Shown: positions 25,131 through 33,366, counted from the stretch's first letter. The stretch: 64,000 nucleotides of DNA from Paraburkholderia polaris (GCF_012927345.1 NZ_JABBGJ010000022.1:87589-151588); one strand, 5' to 3'. Numbers and translations are program-made. Notes: generated from the sequence alone by a model not told the origin.

Positions 25131-26210
25131 ATGATCAGGATCGAGTGCCAGGCGCAGCTGGTTGTGAAGGGCCCTGACGGCCGTGAGGCCAGCCTGTCGG
25201 ACGTGGTGCCGCTGCTCGCGCTGGTAAACGAATCCGGCAGCATCGCGCAGGCAGCGACGCTTAAGGGTTTGTCCTACCGTCACGCGTGGGGTTTGTTGCG
25301 CAGCATTGAGGAGCGTTTGGGTGGTCCGCTGATCGCGAAGGAGCGTGGGCGCGGTTCAGTGCTGTCCGAGCTCGGCCAGGCCGTGTTGCGCGCGCAGCGT
25401 CTGTGCGGCGAGCGGCTCGACGGCAACATGCAGGCGCTCGCGAGCGAAGTCGCCAGCGAACTGAACCGCTGGCTCGCACCACCCGCCGACGACGTGCGGA
25501 TCTACGCGTCGCACGGTTACGCCGTGGCGGCGCTGGTGACGGCGCTGGTCGCGAACGATCTGCCGGTCGATATCAAATACCGCGACAGCGCGGACGCGGT
25601 TAGCGCGCTCGCCCGTGGCGAATGCGATCTGGCTGGTTTCCACTTGCCGCTAGGCGAGTTTCGTACGGCATGCGCCGATACATATCGACGCTGGCTTGAT
25701 CCGCAGCGGCACGTGCTCGTGCATCTGACGAGGCGCAAGCAGGGTCTCTTTCTCGGCAAAGGTAATCCAAAGGGAATCAGCGGCCTGAGCGACCTCGCGC
25801 GCGACGATATTCGCTTCGTCAATCGTCAGCCCGGTTCCGGTACACGCATGCTGCTGGATCTCGCGCTACGAAAAGTCGGGGTCGATCCGGACCGGGTCAA
25901 CGGTTATGCGTCGGCGGAACTCACGCATTCGGCGATCGCGGCGTTCGTGGCAAGCGGCATGGCGGATGTGGGTTTCGGCGTCGAGCCGGCGGCGCATCAC
26001 TTTGGGCTCGACTTCATTCCGATCGTCGACGAAGACTATTACTTCGCCTGCGACCGCGCCCGGCTGGAGCGCGCGCCGCTCGCAACGGTAATTGGCTTGC
26101 TGCGCGGCGCCGCGTTTCGGCATGGCGTCGAACAGCTTGAAGGTTACGATCCGCGCGACTGCGGCAAGCTGCTCGATCTCGATGTGGGACTTGGCCCAAC
26201 TACCGCGTAA
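25131..26210 (+). CDS. ModE-like HTH regulator with PBP-type sensor domain (FdsR-like)
   Basis: Regulator of the formate dehydrogenase operon. Seen: 359 residues. The N-terminal ModE/LysR-like winged helix (residues ~10-85) is LLALVNESGSIAQAATLKGLSYRHAWGLL with GPLIAKERGRGSVLSELG. The C-terminal substrate-binding domain (PBP-like, ~115-340) contains VNRQPGSGTRMLLDLAL and ASGMADVGFGVEP. In Cupriavidus the divergent FdsR of this type controls fds expression; by gene position and architecture this is the counterpart. Ligand (formate, molybdate or other) not shown by sequence. Confidence 0.86.
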   Translation: MIRIECQAQLVVKGPDGREASLSDVVPLLALVNESGSIAQAATLKGLSYRHAWGLLRSIEERLGGPLIAKERGRGSVLSELGQAVLRAQRLCGERLDGNMQALASEVASELNRWLAPPADDVRIYASHGYAVAALVTALVANDLPVDIKYRDSADAVSALARGECDLAGFHLPLGEFRTACADTYRRWLDPQRHVLVHLTRRKQGLFLGKGNPKGISGLSDLARDDIRFVNRQPGSGTRMLLDLALRKVGVDPDRVNGYASAELTHSAIAAFVASGMADVGFGVEPAAHHFGLDFIPIVDEDYYFACDRARLERAPLATVIGLLRGAAFRHGVEQLEGYDPRDCGKLLDLDVGLGPTTA

Positions 26211-26319
26211 GCAACTGTAAACAATTTGGTGCCGTCGCCGCTGCGGGGGGCGGCTGTTTGGGATAATCTCTAGCCTTCCGCTTACGCCTTAACCGCGCGC
26301 TCTGCCGCGCTGAATCGAT

Positions 26320-26586
26320 ATGAAAGTTCTTCTTCACGCATGTGCTGCGGTAGTGACGGCCGGTACGCTTCTCGCCACCGTTCCGGTTGCCTTCGCACAG
26401 AATTCGCCGGGTGTGCCGGGCGGTATCTTGCAAGATCAGTTCCGTCTCGCCGAACATCCGCAGATGCCGTTTGCGGCGTCGGCGCCCTCGGACAAATACC
26501 AGTCCAACAAAAAGTCAGCCATGCGCAAGCGCGGCGACAACGGCGATCCGAACGGGTGTAATTTGCAGTGTCCTAAAGACGAATAG
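26320..26586 (+). CDS. small secreted hypothetical protein
   Basis: Not recognised. Seen: 88 residues with a clear Sec signal (MKVLLHACAAVVTAGTLLA, VAFAQ cleavage region), leaving a ~60-residue mature part. That part is rich in Pro, Gln and basic residues and has two cysteines near the end (NGCNLQCPKDE) that could form a disulfide. Composition and codon use fit the host. Single gene with its own hairpin terminator. Confidence 0.65.
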   Translation: MKVLLHACAAVVTAGTLLATVPVAFAQNSPGVPGGILQDQFRLAEHPQMPFAASAPSDKYQSNKKSAMRKRGDNGDPNGCNLQCPKDE

Positions 26587-26644
26587 GCGCGCGGGTCGGC
26601 GCTTTCGCGTTCCGGTTTTGTATTTCACTTTTGGATTTGCTCGA

Positions 26645-26670
26645 GACGCCGGCATGCTGCCGGCGTCTTT
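26645..26670 (+). terminator. hairpin terminator after the small secreted protein
   Basis: Ten-bp stem GACGCCGGCA (26645-26654) with TGCCGGCGTC (26658-26667) followed by TTTCGTTT. Confidence 0.6.
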
Positions 26671-26727
26671 CGTTTGAGGCGCTTTATCTGGCCGTCTGAT
26701 CTGGCCTCGTCGTTCAGCGGCTATCGG

Positions 26728-27096
26728 TTATGGCTTTGCCGTATGCCACATGTCCTTGAAGCCGTCCCCTTTCATTTCTCCCGCCTGCTTGTCTGCCGCG
26801 TAGCGATATAGCGGATGGCCTTTGTATGCCCATTGCTGTTTGCCGTCCGCGGAGGGGATCAGGGTCCAGTCGCCTGACGGCTTGTCCGACGGGCTCGCCA
26901 TGGCCGCCGGCCAGTAGCTCATGCAGCCGCCGGTGCAGGCGCTCACGCCGGGCGTGGTGTCTTTATCGAAGGTATAGAGCGTCATGCCGTCCGCGGTGAC
27001 GAAGCGGCCGTCGACGATCTTCGGGGCTTCGGCAAAGGCGGTCTGTTGCAGTGCGAGGAGAGTCAGCGTGGAGAGGCAGAAGAGAGTCTTGCGCAT
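26728..27096 (-). CDS. secreted protein with Yx(F/W/Y)xxD repeats (COG4315-like)
   Basis: Seen: 122 residues with a signal peptide (MRKTLFCLSTLTLLALQQTAFA) and two copies of the Y-x-(FWY)-x-x-D motif: YTFDKD at about 41-46 and YRYAAD at about 97-102. Between them is C-T-G-G-C, followed by YWP. This is the architecture of the widespread family annotated as predicted lipoproteins with this motif. A lipobox cysteine is not obvious at the cleavage site, so it may be a soluble periplasmic protein. Function unknown. Confidence 0.78.
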   Translation of the reverse strand: MRKTLFCLSTLTLLALQQTAFAEAPKIVDGRFVTADGMTLYTFDKDTTPGVSACTGGCMSYWPAAMASPSDKPSGDWTLIPSADGKQQWAYKGHPLYRYAADKQAGEMKGDGFKDMWHTAKP

Positions 27097-27330
27097 GATG
27101 TCGGCTCCTGATTTTGGTGTTGGTCTCGCGCGGAACGCGGCGTGCGGGCGCGCGTGCGGAATAAACGATCGACGGGATGCGTTTATTCCCTTGGTTTCGC
27201 GTGGCCTGCTGGAACAGCGCCGCCCATTGATGGAAGCGCGGGCGGCGAATGTTCTTCCGCATGCGAAGTGGCGAACGCTACATTAGCTGCGCACGATTGA
27301 GCCCGCGGGACCCACTGTATTCTTTCTATC

Positions 27331-27573
27331 TTAGGCTGGCGGTTGGGTCGCGTAGTGAAATCCCATTGCAGCAACGATAGGCACAATAAGAAGCTGTGCA
27401 AGAACAATCACCTTATAAGCTTTCGCGTGCCGAATATTTTCACGAAGCCCGCAAATTATTGTTAGAAGATTCAGGGTTGCGACGATCCATACCAACCCGG
27501 ATGGATCGTCGGAAAGTGCTGAAAATATTGCCTTCAAATTTCCACTCAATTGTTGAACCCCATGAAGTTCCAT
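27331..27573 (-). CDS. small two-helix membrane protein, candidate immunity protein
   Basis: Not recognised. Seen: 80 residues with two hydrophobic segments (about 29-42 and 56-72), separated by a short basic/acidic loop (GLRENIRHAKAYK). The start is uncertain, as no ribosome site is visible before the ATG at 27573. It lies 46 bases downstream of the cysteine-hydrolase gene, on the same strand and in the same AT-rich composition. That position, after a PAAR/effector pair, is where an immunity protein is usually found; the role is inferred from position only. Confidence 0.55.
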   Translation of the reverse strand: MELHGVQQLSGNLKAIFSALSDDPSGLVWIVATLNLLTIICGLRENIRHAKAYKVIVLAQLLIVPIVAAMGFHYATQPPA

Positions 27574-27619
27574 CTGTAATTATCAAAATACTTAATATAG
27601 TCAGATTTTATGCTTCCAG

Positions 27620-28342
27620 TCATCGAATTTCGATAGTCCCATCCATTCCAGTCTTGTAAAACGCGCCTATCTCAATCGGGAGCCCGGCGTAGGGAGGCTG
27701 TTGTGGGTCGGCGGCATTGCGGCCTAATATTTTGTTAATCCAGGTTATCGGCCTATGAATTGTATCGTCGGAATTCCCTTGATAGATATTGATTGCGTCC
27801 TTCGATGTGCTAACGACGAGTTGGATGTGATGCGCTAGCCGCCGGGACATTTGCCCCTTCAAATCCTTCGTCAACGCCAAAATATCGCCCGGCCTAAGGT
27901 CGTCCACATTGGGGAGGGAAATAGAGTTTGAGTTGATTCGCTGCATATCGGGTGCGCCATAGGTTAGCTCCACCATGTCAGCGAAACCATACATGCTGGA
28001 ATCGTATTTTCCATGCGCCGGTTGACCGTAGACCTCCATATTCCTGTATGTGCGCACACCATCAACAAGCTTTATCGGCAAGCCTTTTGAAGCTGCATAC
28101 TGAATAAGAAGTCGAACTGCAAAATCCTCACATGTGAACCTATTGGAATGGATATCGCCACCTTTGGACCGATATTTCTCCGTGCGAATTTGCTCGGCAA
28201 GTTCAGGTGCGGAAGCCTGATAATCGGCGACATCTGCAACTGTCCATTTTCGAGTTGTTTTCCAGAATACTTTGAGTTTGACGATGTGAGGCCGCGTATC
28301 TGCCTTCGGCGTCAGCGGGGCGGAAATTGTTGTTGGCGTCAT
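27620..28342 (-). CDS. putative NlpC/P60-like cysteine hydrolase, probable type VI secretion effector
   Basis: Seen: 240 residues, no signal peptide. C71 opens a predicted helix (FTCEDFAVRLL). A later RPGDIL (150-155) followed by HHIQLVV (H171/H172) and INIYQGNS gives the Cys...PGD...His order of papain-fold peptidoglycan or amide hydrolases (NlpC/P60, CHAP). I did not recognise it as one of the named Tae families. Its ATG overlaps the PAAR gene stop (ATGA), so the two are translationally coupled. Loading on the PAAR tip and delivery by T6SS is inferred. Base composition is clearly lower in GC than the neighbouring core genes. Confidence 0.65.
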   Translation of the reverse strand: MTPTTISAPLTPKADTRPHIVKLKVFWKTTRKWTVADVADYQASAPELAEQIRTEKYRSKGGDIHSNRFTCEDFAVRLLIQYAASKGLPIKLVDGVRTYRNMEVYGQPAHGKYDSSMYGFADMVELTYGAPDMQRINSNSISLPNVDDLRPGDILALTKDLKGQMSRRLAHHIQLVVSTSKDAINIYQGNSDDTIHRPITWINKILGRNAADPQQPPYAGLPIEIGAFYKTGMDGTIEIR

Positions 28343-28869
28343 TGTTTTATACAGGCAAGAAGCAATTTAATAGAGCCGCCGTCACGGCCTTCAATGTTTG
28401 GCATTTTGCCTTCAGGTGTCGTCGTGACTTCCTGAGTTTCGCCAGCTGGGTTTTGAACTTGAACGAGGGCTCCCGCAATGGGATTGCCATTCTGATCGAG
28501 CAGTTGGAAATACCGATCGTAAGCTTGTAGGTCTATTGACTCATTGGTTGGGCTAACTGTTGAAGCGCTGCTCGTCGCCGCCGAACCGTAGTCTGAATTG
28601 ATAAAGTACCCAGGATTATTACCGACGATCACCCGATTCTTTCCACATGAACAGAGTACCGAATCACCGTCGACAACAACGTTGCGCCCCTTGTCGGATA
28701 TTCCTTTGCCCGTTCCAAATATCCTGTGGGTTCCCTTGCAGTTGCCGCAGGTCGCCACGTCTCCATCCAGCGCGATCTTTTTCCCGTGGTCGGTGATCCG
28801 GGTTGAGCTGCCGATGACTATGCCGCCTGTTGTCGTCGGATCGCCGTCCCGTACCGCAGCCTTACGCAT
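28339..28869 (-). CDS. PAAR-domain protein with C-terminal transthyretin-like extension
   Basis: PAAR proteins form the sharpened tip of the type VI secretion spike and carry effectors. Seen: 176 residues from the ATG at 28869, preceded by AAGGGAG. The PAAR domain (~1-95) has repeated short strands with conserved Gly, His and Cys (GDPTTTGG, DHGKKIALDGD, CGNCKGTH, VVVDGDSVLCSCGKN). The C-terminal ~60 residues (DQNGNPIAGALVQVQNPAGE) look like a transthyretin/carboxypeptidase-regulatory beta sandwich, a known kind of PAAR extension. No vgrG or T6SS core genes are in the window, so this is an orphan cassette. Confidence 0.85.
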   Translation of the reverse strand: MRKAAVRDGDPTTTGGIVIGSSTRITDHGKKIALDGDVATCGNCKGTHRIFGTGKGISDKGRNVVVDGDSVLCSCGKNRVIVGNNPGYFINSDYGSAATSSASTVSPTNESIDLQAYDRYFQLLDQNGNPIAGALVQVQNPAGETQEVTTTPEGKMPNIEGRDGGSIKLLLACIKQ

Positions 28870-29047
28870 GGACACTCCCTTCAGCCGCGGCGGCGCTCTC
28901 AGGCAGCGCATAGGTCGGATCAAACAAGGGAGGAATCAGCTCGCCGTCGCAGACCAACAGGCCATGCAATGTTTGTGCGATCGTGTCGCCGTTGCTCAGA
29001 CGCAGATCAACCGGCGTGAGCGTTTTGTTTTTCTGCTGTTCCAGCAT
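28862..29047 (-). CDS. small hypothetical protein, first gene of the PAAR cassette
   Basis: Not recognised. Seen: 61 residues beginning MLEQQKNKTLTPVDLRLSNGD, preceded by a strong AAGGAGG ribosome site about eight bases before the ATG. Its stop overlaps the PAAR start by 8 bases, so it is coupled to it. It is acidic with short beta-like segments and has no membrane helix. Possibly an adaptor or chaperone for the spike protein, but nothing in the sequence proves this. Confidence 0.7.
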   Translation of the reverse strand: MLEQQKNKTLTPVDLRLSNGDTIAQTLHGLLVCDGELIPPLFDPTYALPESAAAAEGSVHA

Positions 29048-29681
29048 GCTGGAGCCTCCTTCTGGATTGAGCCGCTTGTATTGGTGCTGCCAGCTTCCGC
29101 TGGACAGGAGGCGTCACGGCCCCGGATACGCCACCCCAACACGTACCCTGCTCAATATCCCCGCGTGGGGCTATCAGAGCCATCTGAAAAACGAGCTGAC
29201 ACTTCAAAGGTTTTGGGGCGCTGTAAGTCGACCACGCGACGCAAGTGTGATCGGCCGCAGTCGATTTTGATTCGTTGCCAAAGAACCAGGCGAAGGGGGG
29301 CGCACTCTCAAAGCGCTGTCTCGATCACTTTGCAAGCTACCGCTGCGCGTGGTAATGAGCACCGATCTTTCACAAATAAAAAACCGACCGTTGCGAGGTC
29401 GGTTTTCATGCCGGTCTTTCTCTGTTGTCAATTTGCTGGCCGACGCGCCGTGGCACGTACATGTCGGTGCTCAATGCGACACGGTTCACCGAGAACGCGA
29501 CACCGTTGTCGCGCCGCTATTATCAGAATGGGAGCCACGCGGGGTTTATCACGTACGCGTCGAGCCCGGCGTAAAACCGACGGGATGTTGACGATTTGCG
29601 GGTGGCGCGGAAGAGCTCGAAGGGGTTTGGCAATTTCTGGAGCCTGTTTATGTAGGCACTAAACGGGAAGAAAGACGGTAT
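29048..29681. other. intergenic stretch between the PAAR cassette and the integrase remnant
   Basis: 634 bases with no convincing gene. It holds the PAAR cassette promoter (unlocated), a hairpin at 29382-29406 and several short frames interrupted by stops that could be decayed coding sequence of a mobile element. Nothing in it was recognised. Confidence 0.5.
29382..29406. terminator. hairpin terminator
   Basis: Eight-bp stem AACCGACC (29382-29389) with GGTCGGTT (29397-29404), TTTT on the plus side and an A-rich run (AAATAAAAAA) that becomes a T-run on the minus side. Could work in either direction. Confidence 0.6.
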
Positions 29682-30238
29682 TCAGATCATTCCGGTTGCA
29701 GAGATGACAGCGAACGACGAGTTCTGGAATATCAAGAACGTGACCCGGTGAGCAGTTTCAATCGTGCCTTTCTTGTCCGTTGCAGAACTTCGAGCGCCTC
29801 CGGAGGTTCGATCAAACTGAACGGCCGGCCACCGATGTAGGGGAAGACATGAACGTCCAGGCGCCGCAGGTTGCGTTTTGCGTGCGATTCCTATTGGTCG
29901 GCCGTGAACTTCGTGTGCCATTCGCGAGCGACCGCCTCGAACGAATTTTCCGCGTTTGTCGCTGCCGAGCGCTTCTTGGCCTTTCTGACTTTCCCTAGGT
30001 CCACGCCGTTGGCGAGTTTCTCTTTTGCGGTTTCACGTTTCTCGCGTGCTTCCTTCAAAGTTACTGTTGGATATACGCCGAGGGCCAGTAGCTTTTCCTT
30101 GCCGCCGTGCCGTTATTTCAGGCGCCAGTAGCGCGAATCATTGGGACGCACCTCAAGGTACATACCGCCGCCATCGGCGAGCTTGTACTTCTTGTCGCGT
30201 GGCATGCTCCTGCGGATTTCTGCGTCTGACAGCGGCAT
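29682..30238 (-). pseudogene. decayed P4-type tyrosine integrase (N-terminal half)
   Basis: Read on the minus strand from the ATG at 30238: MPLSDAEIRR, YKLADGGGMYLEV and YWRLK match the N-terminal DUF4102 domain. After a frameshift near 30115 the text continues HGGKEKLLALGVYPTVTLKEAR, then KLANGVDLG and FEAVAREWH. An in-frame TAG follows near 29900, then SHAKRNLRRLDVHVFPYIGGRP and IEPPEALEVLQR. A second frameshift leads to GTIETAHRV and the text soon ends. The catalytic C-terminal domain (R...H-x-x-R...Y) is missing. At least three lesions make it non-functional. It lies just downstream of ssrA, a classic P4-integrase target. Confidence 0.85.
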
Positions 30239-30352
30239 CGTCAACCTGTTGAATAGTGTCGTGGGAGTACAAGGTATTCGCGACGGCAGAGGTACCGCCA
30301 GAAATACCCCCGGGTATCCCGGATTAGTCAGGACAATGATAGATGGGTCAGG

Positions 30353-30389
30353 AAAAGAAAAACCCCGCGAACCTTGAGTTGGCGGGGTT
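30353..30389 (-). terminator. ssrA terminator
   Basis: On the minus strand AACCCCGC (30389-30382) pairs with GCGGGGTT (30368-30361) and is followed by TTTCTTTT. It lies about 35 bases past the tmRNA 3' end. Confidence 0.75.
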
Positions 30390-30424
30390 TTTCGAACATC
30401 CTGAGCTGGATCAGGATTACGTGT

Positions 30425-30794
30425 TGGTGGAGGCGGCGGGAATCGAACCCGCGTCCAGAAGCACTCTACGACTAGTTCTACATACTTAGTTCTGTCATTT
30501 GATTTAACCACCACGACGCGGACGAACACGCTGCGTGACGGCGATTCACTAGATTTTCGACCTTGGCGTCGTGACGCCGCCAAGACTTAACTGACGTATA
30601 TGACCTCTGTCGGTATTGCTACCGGTCTTGCGACTCTAGCCCGTCAGTGAACTAGGCAGAGGACGGCGGCCCTTAGGCTGCCAGTGCGAACGTTTCGTCG
30701 TTTGCAGTTACGTTTTTCCCATTGATTAACGAGGTGACGGGTCCTCGGTATGCCCTAGCCGCTTCGCAACCCCTGTCGAAACCAGGTCGCCCCC
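30425..30794 (-). ncRNA. ssrA: transfer-messenger RNA (tmRNA)
   Basis: Rescues stalled ribosomes by trans-translation. Seen: the 5' end GGGGGCG (30794-30788) pairs with the 3' acceptor CGCCTCC, followed by encoded ACCA ending at 30425. The T-arm GGTTCGATTCC lies beside the 3' end, and the 5' part has CTGGTTTCGACAGGGG. The tag frame reads ANDETFALAA and then TAA (30705-30673 on the minus strand), the form found in Burkholderia relatives. Length ~370. The one-piece layout is normal for this group. The 3' end is a common integration site, and an integrase remnant follows it. Confidence 0.97.
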
Positions 30795-30972
30795 GCGGTT
30801 CGTTGCCCAATACTGATGGGCCAGCGAAGATTTTACAATAGTTTAACGGCCGCGTCCTGGCTGATTGCCTTCTTGTCTTGCCACCCCCGGCGCACTGCGG
30901 CACTGGCGCGGCGAAGCGGCAAGACGCTGTATTTCGTCGCGTGCGCCGTGTCTGCCGTGTTCGCTTATGCGC

Positions 30973-31686
30973 TCAGCCGATATCGCGCAGCAGCTTCTGC
31001 AATTCAGCGGGCGATTGCACGACATGCTGCGCGTGCCATTGCGTCGGCGGAATGTCGTTGCCGCAGTAACCGTAGGCCGCCGCGATGGTCTTCATGCCGG
31101 CCGCGAAACCCGCCTGCACATCGCGCAAGTCGTCGCCGACGTAGATGATGCGTTCCGGCACCACATCCAGCTCGCGCGCGGCGTGCAACAGGGGCGCGGG
31201 GTGCGGCTTCGAATGCGGGGTCGTGTCGCCGCTCACCACGCAGCCCGCGCGTTCCTCGAGGCCCAGTTGCGCGATCAGCGGCTCGGTGAGCCTTGCCACC
31301 TTGTTCGTCACGATGCCCCAGCGCACGCCCCGTGCGTCGAGATCGTCGAGCAATTCGGGGATGCCGGGGAACAGCGTGGTCTCGATGCACAAGTCTGCTT
31401 CGTAGTTGGCGAGAAACTCCTCGCGCATTGACGCGAACTCGTGATCATCGGGGCCGATGCCGAAGGCCCCGCCGATCAGCCCGCGCGCGCCCGCTGACGC
31501 GAGCGGCCGCAGGTCTTCGAGCGGCACCATCTCGAGGCTGCGATCATGGCGCATTTTGTTGACGGCGGCCGCCAGGTCGGGCGCGGTGTCGGCCAGCGTG
31601 CCGTCGAGGTCGAACAGGACAGCCTGGCAAAGACCGAGCGCGTCGTCGTTGTCTTCGCGTTGGGGCAGGGGCGTGGGATCGCTCAT
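30973..31686 (-). CDS. gph: phosphoglycolate phosphatase
   Basis: HAD-superfamily enzyme that removes phosphate from 2-phosphoglycolate, the by-product of DNA repair and oxygenase side reactions. Seen: 237 residues. HAD motif I is FDLDGTLADTAPD (nucleophile Asp), motif II IVTNK, motif III KPHPAPLL, and motif IV YVGDDLRDVQAG. The helical cap lies between motifs I and II. The ubiG gene ends 33 bases before its start, and the ompA-ubiG-gph order is a conserved beta-proteobacterial arrangement. Confidence 0.9.
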   Translation of the reverse strand: MSDPTPLPQREDNDDALGLCQAVLFDLDGTLADTAPDLAAAVNKMRHDRSLEMVPLEDLRPLASAGARGLIGGAFGIGPDDHEFASMREEFLANYEADLCIETTLFPGIPELLDDLDARGVRWGIVTNKVARLTEPLIAQLGLEERAGCVVSGDTTPHSKPHPAPLLHAARELDVVPERIIYVGDDLRDVQAGFAAGMKTIAAAYGYCGNDIPPTQWHAQHVVQSPAELQKLLRDIG

Positions 31687-31719
31687 TGATTGGATTAAGT
31701 CCGGGCAGGTCGGGGCGGA

Positions 31720-32418
31720 TCAGACGTCGCGGCGGCAGGCGAGCATGTAGTTCACGCTCGCGTCGGCGGACAGCGTGAAATGCTTGCTGAGCGGGTTATA
31801 GACGATACCTTTGATGTCGACTGTACGCAGGCCGGCCGCGCGCACGAAGCTCGCCAATTCAGACGGACGGATGAAGCGCGCATAGTCGTGTGTACCCTTG
31901 GGCAGCATCCGCGCGATATATTCGGCGCCGATCACCGCGAACAGATACGACTTCACATTGCGGTTCAGCGTGGAGAAGAACACCCAGCCGCCCGGTTTCA
32001 CCAGCGTCTTGCATGCCTCGACGATGGCGGCCGGTTCGGGCACGTGCTCGAGCATTTCCATGCAGGTGACGACGTCGTAAGTGCCCGGTTCGCGGGCGGC
32101 CAGTGCTTCAGCGGCGATTTCTTCGTAACTAACGGTTACCCCGCTTTCAAGACTGTGAAGATCCGCCACGCCGAGCGCCTGGCTCGACAGGTCGATTCCC
32201 TTCACGTGCGACCCCAATCCCGCCATCGATTCCGTCAGAATGCCGCCGCCGCAGCCGATATCCAACACGGTTTTACCGGCGAGATGCGCGTGCGCATCGA
32301 TCCAGCTCAGACGAATCGGATTGAGTTCATGCAGCGGTTTGAATTCGGCATTCGGGTCCCACCAACGATGCGCGAGGTCGCTAAATTTCTGCAGTTCGTG
32401 GGGATCGGCGTTGGTCAT
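31720..32418 (-). CDS. ubiG: ubiquinone biosynthesis O-methyltransferase
   Basis: SAM-dependent enzyme that performs both O-methylations in ubiquinone synthesis. Seen: 232 residues from the ATG at 32418 (the longer frame to 32727 would overlap the ompA gene end and lacks family similarity). N-terminal FSDLAHRWWDPNAEFKPLHELNP is diagnostic of UbiG. The SAM motif is VLDIGCGGGILTESMA, with CMEMLEHVP as post-motif. Upstream of gph on the same strand. Confidence 0.94.
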   Translation of the reverse strand: MTNADPHELQKFSDLAHRWWDPNAEFKPLHELNPIRLSWIDAHAHLAGKTVLDIGCGGGILTESMAGLGSHVKGIDLSSQALGVADLHSLESGVTVSYEEIAAEALAAREPGTYDVVTCMEMLEHVPEPAAIVEACKTLVKPGGWVFFSTLNRNVKSYLFAVIGAEYIARMLPKGTHDYARFIRPSELASFVRAAGLRTVDIKGIVYNPLSKHFTLSADASVNYMLACRRDV

Positions 32419-32590
32419 AGCGGAAGCTGCCTCGATGAGAGCGTTGAGCGGGCGCTCGAGGATAAACCCTGAGTATATAGGCCGAGCGACGGGGCGGCAA
32501 AATGCCGCGCGGGGGCTGGCGCGTCTGTTCCCGCAGATCGGGCGCGCACTCGGAGGAGAAGGCGAGCGGCGCCCGTAGCAGCGGCATAAA

Positions 32591-32616
32591 AAAAGCCCCG
32601 CCGAAGCGGGGCTTTT
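32591..32616. terminator. bidirectional terminator between ubiG and the OmpA-family gene
   Basis: Eleven-bp stem AAAAGCCCCGC (32591-32601) with GCGGGGCTTTT (32606-32616) around CGAA, A-rich on the left and T-run on the right. It ends the OmpA-family transcript on the minus strand. Confidence 0.85.
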
Positions 32617-32636
32617 ATACTGCGGTAATTTGTAGC

Positions 32637-33284
32637 TTATTGCTTCGAAGTACCGACAACTTCGACTTCCACGCGACGATCCGGTGCGAGGCAAGCGACG
32701 AGTTGCTTGTGGTTCTTCTGGTTGCAACCGGTCGTGACCGGGTTGCGCTTGCCCTTGCCTTCCGTATAGATACGGTTGGCTTCGATGCCCTTGCTGACGA
32801 GGTACGACTTCACAGCTTGAGCGCGGCGCAGCGACAGACGGTCGTTGTACTTGTCCGAACCGATACGGTCCGTGTAACCCGTTGCGACGATGACTTCCAG
32901 GTTCAGCGCGCCGACCTTAGATGCCAGATCGTCCAGCTTTTCCTTGCCAGCCGGCTTCAGGATAGCCTTGTCGAAGTCGAACAGCGCGTCAGCTTGATAC
33001 GTAATCTTTTGGCTCGTAATAGCCGGTGCAGGTGCGACCGGAGCCGGCGGGGTCGGAGCCTGGGCAACCAGGGCGCCATCGCACTTAGCGTTGGCCGTTG
33101 CCGGCGTCCAGAATGCATCGCGCCAGCAAAGCTCGTTCGTGCCGTTCATCCACACGTATTCGCCGGTACCATTCACCCAGTTGTCGTTCGTAGCTTGTCG
33201 CGACGCCGGCACCGATTGTGCCATGGCGGATGCAGCCATAACTGCGGTAGCTGCAATGAACGCGAGCTTTGAAAGTTTATTCAT
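32637..33284 (-). CDS. OmpA-family outer-membrane protein
   Basis: Peptidoglycan-anchored surface protein. Seen: 215 residues; signal peptide MNKLSKLAFIAATAVMAASAMAQ, a short ~65-residue N-terminal region with a Cys pair (NELCWRD...ANAKCDG), a Pro/Ala linker (APTPPAPVAPAP), and then an OmpA-C domain at ~95-210 (FDFDKAILKPAGKEKLDD; ATGYTDRIGSDKYNDRLSLRRAQAV; NRIYTEGKGKRNPV). There is no eight-stranded barrel, so it is the short OmpA/Pal-like form common in Burkholderiales. A promoter candidate lies 77 bases upstream. Confidence 0.92.
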   Translation of the reverse strand: MNKLSKLAFIAATAVMAASAMAQSVPASRQATNDNWVNGTGEYVWMNGTNELCWRDAFWTPATANAKCDGALVAQAPTPPAPVAPAPAITSQKITYQADALFDFDKAILKPAGKEKLDDLASKVGALNLEVIVATGYTDRIGSDKYNDRLSLRRAQAVKSYLVSKGIEANRIYTEGKGKRNPVTTGCNQKNHKQLVACLAPDRRVEVEVVGTSKQ

Positions 33285-33360
33285 ATTTCTCCTCTCGAAA
33301 TTGAGATTACCGCAGGTTTACTGCGAGCCTGTTGACGAAGACAAGTCATACATTGCTCGA

Positions 33361-33366
33361 AGTATA
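33361..33366 (-). promoter_or_regulatory. candidate -10 element of the OmpA-family gene
   Basis: TATACT on the minus strand, preceded by an extended TGT and, 15 bases further up, by a T-rich TTTTTT as a weak -35. Start point would lie about 70 bases before the ATG. Confidence 0.4.

Noticed and set aside
27290..27315. Possible second att copy matching the ssrA 3' end (GATTGAGCCCGCG)
   Set aside because: The match to GAATCGAACCCGCG has a gap and mismatches and does not extend into the flanks, so it is not a credible repeat.
28598..29662. 354-residue plus-strand open frame across the PAAR gene and beyond
   Set aside because: It runs antisense to the well-supported PAAR gene and lacks recognisable motifs.
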